A stretch of 35,176 bases of DNA from Gemmiger sp. GTDB lineage: Bacteria; Bacillota; Clostridia; Oscillospirales; Ruminococcaceae. Under the pieces are notes generated by a model. The model was not told the DNA's origin. It saw nothing but the letters and a program-made list of their open reading frames with translations, and ran no database searches. The stretch lies in the NCBI GenBank assembly GCA_028710135.1, contig JAQUSS010000014.1, positions 1 to 35,176 on the forward strand, given 5' to 3'. Below are positions 29,974 through 35,176 of the stretch, piece by piece. The translations under genes and the position numbers were made by a program. Position 1 is the stretch's first letter. Each line of letters opens with the position of its first letter.

Positions 29974-31680
29974 ATGTGGGCATTGCAAACGAAAGAAGAT
30001 TTTCAAAAACTGGCGTGGTCGCTTTTAAACCCTTTAAAGCCCTTTTACTCCGCAGGCGGGGCGCGGGTTGCGCTGGCGGGCGAAGGCGCTTGCTACGAGG
30101 AAAAAATCATGGAGATGGAGGCCTTTGCAAGGCCGCTGTGGGCGCTGGCCCCCCTGTGGAAGGGCGGTGCCGAGGGCGAGGATTTTGCCCAGACCTATCG
30201 GCGGGGCCTGGCCGCGGGTTGCGATGAAAGCAACCCCGAATATTGGGGCGACCCCGGCGAAAACCCGCAGCTTTTTGTGGAGATGGCATCCATTGCCTGT
30301 GCCATCCTGCTGGTGCCCGAAAAGGTGTGGCAGCCCCTTACGCAAGCGCAAAAAGAGCGCCTTGCCGCCTGGCTGAACACCATCAACCAGCACCCCATCC
30401 CGGAATGTAACTGGCTGTTTTTCCTTGTGCTGGTCAACCTGGCGCTGCGCGCGGTTGAAATGCCCTACAGTGCGGAAAAGGCATCGGCCGCCCTGGATAA
30501 AATTGATAGCTATTATGTGGGGGACGGCTGGTATACCGATGGCCCCGCCACCCAAAAGCCCCAAAAAGATTACTATGTGCCTTGGGCCATGCAGTACTAC
30601 GGCGTGCTTTACAGCGTGTTTGCCGCGCAGCTAGACCCTGTGCGCGCAACGCGCTTTCGGGAAAGGGCGCTTTTATTCGGAAAGCAATTTTGCTATTGGT
30701 TTGATGAAAACGGGGCCGCGCTGCCGTTTGGGCGCAGTTTAAGCTACCGCTTTGCGCAATCCGCCTTTTATTCCGCTTGTATTTTTGCCGGGATACAGCC
30801 GCTGCCGTTGGGCCAAATGAAGGGCATTGTGGTGCGCAATATCCAGTGGTGGATGGAAAAAGAGATTTTTAGCCCGGACGGTATCCTTACCGTTGGGTAC
30901 TGCTATGCGCAAATGTATATGGCCGAGCGGTACAATGCCCCCGGCAGCCCCTATTGGGCCATGAAAGCCTTTATCTTGCTGGCCCTGCCGGATACGGATG
31001 CCTTTTGGCGCACCCCCGCCGCGCCCCTGCTGGCGCTTGCGCCCTTAAAAAAGCTGCCCTGCGCGGATATGCTGATGCAGCGCCTGCCGGATGGGCAGGT
31101 GAACGGCTACCCCGCCGGCGTAAACGAATTGTACGGGCATGGCGTGTTCCCGGCAAAATACGCAAAGTTTGTGTACAACACAAGGCTTGGCTTTTCCGTT
31201 CCACGCTCGGGCATCAGCATCTGCGAAACCGCGCCCGACAGTATGCTGGCGTTTGAAATAGACGACCATATTTTTGTGCGGCGGGTAAGCCGCCGGTGTA
31301 CGGTGCGCGAGAACTCCCTGGTGAGTGTGTGGTCGCCCTTTGCCGGGATTGAAGTGGAAACCACCATAACCCTCACCGCGCAGGGCCACCGCCGGCAGCA
31401 CCTTGTAAAAAGCAAGTTTGCCTGCAAGGCGTACGATTGCGGGTTTGCTATCCCATGGTTTGAAAGTGGGTTTGAAAAGGGCACGGCGGAACGCGAAGCC
31501 TTTGCGCGCACCCACCAATACGCCTGCCATGTGCGGGGCAGCGGAACGCCGGTGGTGCTGGGCGTGGACCCCAACACCAGCCTCTATTTTAAAAATACCG
31601 TTTTGCCGGCCATCCTTTACGATATCCGCCCCGGGGAAACGGCCTTTGAAACCGAGATTTGTTCTTTTTGCAAGGCTTAA
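29974..31680 (+). CDS. DUF2264 family protein, carbohydrate-locus associated
   Basis: 568 aa, a DUF2264 member. The N-terminal two thirds look like an alpha/alpha-barrel of the kind found in glycoside hydrolases and lyases (ESNPEYWGDPGENPQLFVEMASIACAILL, NTINQHPIPECNWLFFLVLVNLALR, DGWYTDGPATQKPQKDYYVPWAMQYYG). The last part is beta-rich (about 400-565). No signal peptide, so cytoplasmic. No activity can be assigned from sequence. It commonly occurs near uronic-acid and other polysaccharide utilisation genes, and here it faces a GH88 enzyme. Starts at ATG 29974 after AAAGGTGAGG; regulated by the palindrome in its leader. Confidence 0.85.
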   Translation: MWALQTKEDFQKLAWSLLNPLKPFYSAGGARVALAGEGACYEEKIMEMEAFARPLWALAPLWKGGAEGEDFAQTYRRGLAAGCDESNPEYWGDPGENPQLFVEMASIACAILLVPEKVWQPLTQAQKERLAAWLNTINQHPIPECNWLFFLVLVNLALRAVEMPYSAEKASAALDKIDSYYVGDGWYTDGPATQKPQKDYYVPWAMQYYGVLYSVFAAQLDPVRATRFRERALLFGKQFCYWFDENGAALPFGRSLSYRFAQSAFYSACIFAGIQPLPLGQMKGIVVRNIQWWMEKEIFSPDGILTVGYCYAQMYMAERYNAPGSPYWAMKAFILLALPDTDAFWRTPAAPLLALAPLKKLPCADMLMQRLPDGQVNGYPAGVNELYGHGVFPAKYAKFVYNTRLGFSVPRSGISICETAPDSMLAFEIDDHIFVRRVSRRCTVRENSLVSVWSPFAGIEVETTITLTAQGHRRQHLVKSKFACKAYDCGFAIPWFESGFEKGTAEREAFARTHQYACHVRGSGTPVVLGVDPNTSLYFKNTVLPAILYDIRPGETAFETEICSFCKA

Positions 31681-31682
31681 AC

Positions 31683-31726
31683 AAACAGCCATGGCCGCGG
31701 TGGGTTCCGCGGCCATGGCTGTTTTC
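31683..31726. terminator. Bidirectional terminator between DUF2264 and GH88 genes
   Basis: Perfect 18-bp stem, 31683-31700 with 31707-31724, loop TGGGTT. TTTT follows on the plus strand and TTTGTTT on the minus strand, serving both convergent genes. Confidence 0.88.
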
Positions 31727-31792
31727 CTATCTAGCCCGTGCAGCTCGGCACCGCCGGCCCGGGTGTGCCAAGGCCCCCCCTGCCGCGCAGCG

Positions 31793-32953
31793 TTACCAGT
31801 AAAGGTTCCACGCCGGATTTACAAGGCGGGTCAGCGCTTCCATGTAATAATAATCGCCCCAGCTCGTACACTCGTCGATGCCCTCCGAAACGCAGGTGTT
31901 GTAGAGGGTGTGCTTGTTGTAGGTGCCGTGCAGCAGCTGCCCTGCGCCGGGCACAGGTGCCGGAACCGCATAATTTTTGCTGAGGGATTGCAGCATTTGC
32001 CGCGCCAGGGTTTCGTATTCGGCCGCTTTTTCGGGCGTGGCATATTTTTTGGCCTCCAACAGGCCGCAAGCCACAATCGCCGCCGAGGAGGAATCCCGCG
32101 GTTCGTCGGAGCCATCGGTAAACAGCATATCCCAGAAGGGAACCATATCCTCCGGCAGGTGAGAGAGGTAAAACCGTAGGGCTGTTTCAAATGTTTTTTG
32201 GTACTTTTCCTCCTTGGTGTAGCGGTAGCTCAGGATGCTGCCGTAGATTCCCCATGCCTGCCCGCGCGCCCAAAAGCTATCGTCGCTGTAGCCCTGGCAG
32301 GTAGCGCCATGGCTGGGGGTGCCATCCGGGTGCATAAAAAAGGTGTGGTGTACCGAGCCATCCGCCCGAAAAGAGTTTTTTAGGCAGGTGGTGATGTGGC
32401 TTTGCGCGATTTTTGCATAGTTCGCATCGCCGGTCACCTCGCTGGCCCAGTAAAGCAGGGGCAGGTTCAGCAAACAGTCAATGATAAAAAGGCGGTACTC
32501 CGCATCGCCGGTTTTGCCCCACGCCTGCAAAAACTGCCCTTTTTCGTGAAAGCGGGTAATCAGATGGTCCGCAGCTTTCAGTGCGGCAGCCTTCGCCCGC
32601 TCGTTGCCGGTAAGCTTGTACGCCGCAACGCAGGAGGGGCTGTACATAAAGCCAAGGTCGTGCGTATCAATCTCAATGCGGTTTTCAATACGGTCAACAA
32701 AGCTTTCCACCAGGGTTTGGCCCGCAGCTTCAAAGCAGGGCCGCCCGGTTCGCTCAAACGCCAGCCAAATTTCCCCGGGCCAAAAGCCGGTCGTCCACTT
32801 GTTGTTTGCGCAGGTTGGGTAAATGTTGTTAACACTGGAATTGTTTTGGCACTGGTGGGTATACAGCGGGAGGTTGATTTCCACCTGCGCAATTGTTTTT
32901 TGAAGCGCAGCGGCGGCTTCCTTGTCGGTAATGGGGGTGAGATTCCTTGCCAT
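31793..32953 (-). CDS. GH88 unsaturated glucuronyl hydrolase
   Basis: 386 aa, family-typical length. Hydrates and removes the 4,5-unsaturated uronic acid left at the non-reducing end by polysaccharide lyases, e.g. on chondroitin, hyaluronan or heparin disaccharides. The alpha6/alpha6-barrel motifs are present: NKWTTGFWPGEIWLAFE, catalytic Asp99 in THDLGFMY, Asp159 in IIDCLLNLPLLYWA, SDDSFWARGQAWGIYG and CTSWGDYYYMEAL. These Asp positions match Asp88/Asp149 of Bacillus UGL. No signal peptide, so it works inside on imported disaccharides. RBS AGGAGAG. Divergent from the permease genes, consistent with uptake and breakdown of the same sugar. Confidence 0.92.
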   Translation of the reverse strand: MARNLTPITDKEAAAALQKTIAQVEINLPLYTHQCQNNSSVNNIYPTCANNKWTTGFWPGEIWLAFERTGRPCFEAAGQTLVESFVDRIENRIEIDTHDLGFMYSPSCVAAYKLTGNERAKAAALKAADHLITRFHEKGQFLQAWGKTGDAEYRLFIIDCLLNLPLLYWASEVTGDANYAKIAQSHITTCLKNSFRADGSVHHTFFMHPDGTPSHGATCQGYSDDSFWARGQAWGIYGSILSYRYTKEEKYQKTFETALRFYLSHLPEDMVPFWDMLFTDGSDEPRDSSSAAIVACGLLEAKKYATPEKAAEYETLARQMLQSLSKNYAVPAPVPGAGQLLHGTYNKHTLYNTCVSEGIDECTSWGDYYYMEALTRLVNPAWNLYW

Positions 32954-33015
32954 AATGCACTCTCCTGTCTTTTATGGTATCAAACGGGGCGGATGTAATG
33001 GAAAACTATTGAACA

Positions 33016-33052
33016 TTAACGTCATTATAATTTCTTCTTGCATAAAAAGCAA
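33016..33052 (-). promoter_or_regulatory. GH88 promoter with operator-like TTAACG at the start site
   Basis: Minus strand: TTGCTT (33047-33052), 17-bp spacer, TATAAT (33024-33029), immediately followed by ACGTTAA (33016-33021 on plus is TTAACG). Another TTAACG is at 33080-33085. Confidence 0.65.
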
Positions 33053-33188
33053 CGGCGTTTTAACAACAATTAATTTAAGTTAACGGTTTTAAAAAGCGTA
33101 ATTTTATAATCATTCGATATATCGCATTATTTTATAGAATCCGTGCAGCTATACAATTTTCAATCCGCTTTTTTGGCAAAAACCACAA

Positions 33189-33217
33189 TTGACGAAAGTT
33201 AATCAAATGGTTAATAT
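33189..33217 (+). promoter_or_regulatory. Promoter of the permease operon
   Basis: TTGACG (33189-33194), 17-bp spacer, TAATAT (33212-33217). GTTAA occurs twice within the spacer. The 32954-33288 interval is AT-rich and otherwise holds no gene. Confidence 0.55.
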
Positions 33218-33288
33218 AATATTAGCTTAATCAAAACATTTGTAGTGCATGGCCGTTGGGCGTTATGCAAGAAAGGACAAGGGACAGC

Positions 33289-34260
33289 ATGAAAGAGAAA
33301 AAGACCGCTCCATCGCTGCAACAAAAAAAGCACCATAGCCGGTGGACAAGAGATGACACCGAGCTCACCTTGCTGGGGTTGCCCGCCGCTATTTGGTATA
33401 TGTTGTTCTCGTTTTTGCCGATGTTCGGGTTGATCATCGCTTTTAAAAACTACCGCATCACACCGGGCAAGGGCTTTTTTTACAGCCTTTTTAAAAGCGA
33501 ATGGGTAGGCTTTGATAACTTCATGTTTTTCTTTAAAAGCAACACCTTCACCCAGCTTTTAAGGAACACCCTGCTGTACAACCTTGTTTTTATTGTGTTG
33601 GGCATGACCATTGCGGTTACCCTGGCCATTTTAATCAAGGAAATTTACAACAAGTTTGCCTCCAAAGCCTACCAAACCATGATGTTTTTCCCCCACTTTT
33701 TGTCCTGGGTGGTCGTCAGCTACTTTGTGTTCGCCTTTTTAAACCCCGATAAGGGCCTTATGAATTCCATTTTGGGGATATTCGGGATAGAAAAGATACG
33801 GTGGTACACCGAACCACAGTACTGGCCCTTCATCCTGGTCATCATGCAGCTTTGGAAAACGGTGGGCTACAGCATGGTGGTGTACCTGGCCAGCATCACC
33901 GGGATTGACCGCACACTGTACGAGGCCGCCATGCTGGATGGTGCCTCCAAATGGCAGCAGGCAAAATATATTACCATCCCCTGCATCAAGCCCATCATCA
34001 TTATGATGTTCATTTTAAACGTAGGCAAAATTTTCTATTCGGATTTCGGCCTGTTCTACCAGCTTACACAGGGCGTTCCAAACTCGCTTGCCGGGGTGGC
34101 CAGCACGTTTGATACCTACATCTACAATGCGCTGCAAAGCAATGTGGCAATCGGCAAAACCGCCGCAGCGTCGATGTTCCAATCCATTTGCTGTTGCATC
34201 ACAATTTTGACCGCGAACTTTATCGTATCCAAAATTGACAGCGACAGCGCCATCATTTAA
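33289..34260 (+). CDS. CUT1 ABC importer permease, LplB type
   Basis: 323 aa, first membrane subunit of a carbohydrate importer. Six helices and the EAA loop EAAMLDGASKWQQAKYITIPCIKP (near residue 220), which docks the ATPase. The start LTLLGLPAAIWYMLFSFLPMFGLIIAFKNYRI and FFPHFLSWVVVSYFVFAFLN are typical of the LplB/YteP group for oligo-uronides and other complex sugars. Start ATG 33289 after AAGGG is preferred; ATG 33265 and TTG 33256 are in frame. It is 9 bp before the next permease. No ATPase is encoded in view. Confidence 0.9.
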   Translation: MKEKKTAPSLQQKKHHSRWTRDDTELTLLGLPAAIWYMLFSFLPMFGLIIAFKNYRITPGKGFFYSLFKSEWVGFDNFMFFFKSNTFTQLLRNTLLYNLVFIVLGMTIAVTLAILIKEIYNKFASKAYQTMMFFPHFLSWVVVSYFVFAFLNPDKGLMNSILGIFGIEKIRWYTEPQYWPFILVIMQLWKTVGYSMVVYLASITGIDRTLYEAAMLDGASKWQQAKYITIPCIKPIIIMMFILNVGKIFYSDFGLFYQLTQGVPNSLAGVASTFDTYIYNALQSNVAIGKTAAASMFQSICCCITILTANFIVSKIDSDSAII

Positions 34261-34269
34261 GGAGGAACT

Positions 34270-35176
34270 ATGAGCACTGCATCGAAAAAAATAAGCCCCC
34301 GGGAAGCCGAGAGCTGCGAACGCATAAACCGCGTCAAACCCTCCACCAACCGGTGGTTAAACCTGCTGTTTACCCTGCTATCCTTCTGCTGCCTCTTCCC
34401 CGTCGCTTTTGTTTTTATGATTTCCATTTCTTCCGAAGCCTCCATCAACAAAAACGGCTACGCATTTTTCCCAAGCGAATTTTCGTTTGCCGCCTACAAC
34501 TTTTTGTGGAACGAGCGCAGCACCATTTTTAGCGCGCTTCTCATCTCGGTTATCGTAACGGTTTTGGGCACAGCCCTGGGCGTGATGCTTACCACCATGC
34601 TGGGGTACGCACTCTCCCGCCCCACCTTCAAGCTCAAGGGCTTTTTTACCTGGATGGTGTTTATCCCGATGATTTTTAACGGCGGCATGGTGGCCGCGTT
34701 TGTGGTAAACACAAGCATCCTGCACTTAAACAATACCATTTGGGTGTTGATTTTACCACTGCTGGTTTCCAGCTTTAACGTGGTTATCTGCAAAACCTTT
34801 TTTAAAACCACCATCCCCAATTCCATTGTCGAATCCGCAAAAATCGATGGTGCCTCCCAGCTCACGATTTTTTCAAAAATCGTCATCCCTATCTCAACCC
34901 CTGTGTATGCCACCATCGCCCTGTTTTTAACCTTCACCTATTGGAACGATTGGTTTTTATCCTCCCTCTACATCTCCGATGCAAAGCTCACCTCCCTACA
35001 AGCACTTTTGAACAACATGATCAAAAATATCAATTATATCGCAAACAACCCCTCGGCAGGGTTAAGCCTACAGCAATATAAAAACCTGATGCCCTCGGAA
35101 TCCGTGCGGATGGCGATCGCCATTGTTATCGTTATTCCCATTGCCTGTGCGTACCCGTTTTTCCAGAAATATTTTA
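34270..35176 (+). CDS. CUT1 ABC importer permease, YtcP type (3' end cut by window)
   Basis: 302 codons are visible with no stop before the window end. The ATG at 34270 follows GGAGG at 34261-34265. The protein has the second-permease pattern: CCLFPVAFVFMISISSEASINKNGYAFFPSEFS, six helices, and EAA loop ESAKIDGASQLTIFSKIVIPISTP (near residue 195). The last visible residues YPFFQKYF are close to the usual C-terminus (…VKGLTIGAVKG in relatives), so only about 10-15 residues are missing. A binding-protein gene would be expected beyond the window. Confidence 0.9.
   Translation, partial: MSTASKKISPREAESCERINRVKPSTNRWLNLLFTLLSFCCLFPVAFVFMISISSEASINKNGYAFFPSEFSFAAYNFLWNERSTIFSALLISVIVTVLGTALGVMLTTMLGYALSRPTFKLKGFFTWMVFIPMIFNGGMVAAFVVNTSILHLNNTIWVLILPLLVSSFNVVICKTFFKTTIPNSIVESAKIDGASQLTIFSKIVIPISTPVYATIALFLTFTYWNDWFLSSLYISDAKLTSLQALLNNMIKNINYIANNPSAGLSLQQYKNLMPSESVRMAIAIVIVIPIACAYPFFQKYF

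Noticed and set aside
1-35176. tRNA, rRNA, prophage or integrase genes
   Set aside because: No cloverleaf with a GTTCRA T-loop, no rRNA segment and no recombinase or phage protein was recognised on either strand.

Overview
The window looks like the chromosome of a GC-rich gut Clostridia, most likely Oscillospirales/Ruminococcaceae (Gemmiger/Subdoligranulum/Faecalibacterium-like). This is inferred from the gene families present (a Rae1/YacP domain, a DUF1292 protein, MsmX, a GH88 hydrolase with LplB/YtcP-type permeases), strong GGAGG ribosome binding sites, sigma-A promoters of TTGACA-N17-TATAAT type, and GC-rich coding regions with AT-rich promoter islands. No rRNA, tRNA, CRISPR array, phage or transposase gene was recognised. 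Both ends look like ordinary chromosome, and the last gene is cut by the window edge.

Layout. (1) 1-5510: a MITE-like inverted repeat, a DtxR/MntR-type metalloregulator on the minus strand, and a tightly coupled four-gene plus-strand operon: two half-ABC exporters of CydDC type, a YgbA_NO cysteine-rich protein and a YbaN/DUF454 membrane protein. Three inverted repeats in the leader are candidate operators. (2) 5560-8390: a single gene for a TetM/EF-G-like ribosomal GTPase fused to a C-terminal Rae1 (YacP) A-site endoribonuclease domain, the most striking protein of the window. (3) 8570-10360: nifS-nifU (Fe-S assembly), with a promoter embedded in a 13-bp inverted repeat. (4) 10410-12840: alpha/beta hydrolase, ruvX and a cis-prenyltransferase. 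(5) 12959-14245: divergent cyclophilin lipoprotein and DUF1292 gene. (6) 14300-15710: a structured non-coding RNA candidate (6S-like) and a peroxiredoxin-fold protein without its catalytic cysteine, closed by a composite terminator with a 42-bp perfect palindrome. (7) 15742-19822: AraC regulator, orphan MsmX sugar-importer ATPase, fructose PTS EIIABC. (8) 19890-21935: typA/bipA. (9) 21981-25809, minus: a small membrane protein and two paralogous membrane-anchored M23-like proteins that both lack the catalytic histidines. (10) 25933-28500, minus: asnS-mutY. (11) 28530-35176: a carbohydrate locus with LacI regulator, DUF2264 protein, GH88 unsaturated glucuronyl hydrolase and two LplB/YtcP-type permeases (the second truncated by the window end).

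How it fits together. The carbohydrate locus has an importer without an ATPase in view; the orphan MsmX at 16675 is of the shared type that could energise it. A recurring TTAACG/CGTTAA hexamer lies around all its promoters and is the best candidate operator for the local LacI protein. At the other end, the metalloregulator keeps a DtxR-type Cys in its metal site and sits next to the exporter/YgbA/YbaN operon, suggesting metal- or NO-linked envelope or redox homeostasis. The remainder is mostly housekeeping (translation, Fe-S assembly, DNA repair, envelope).
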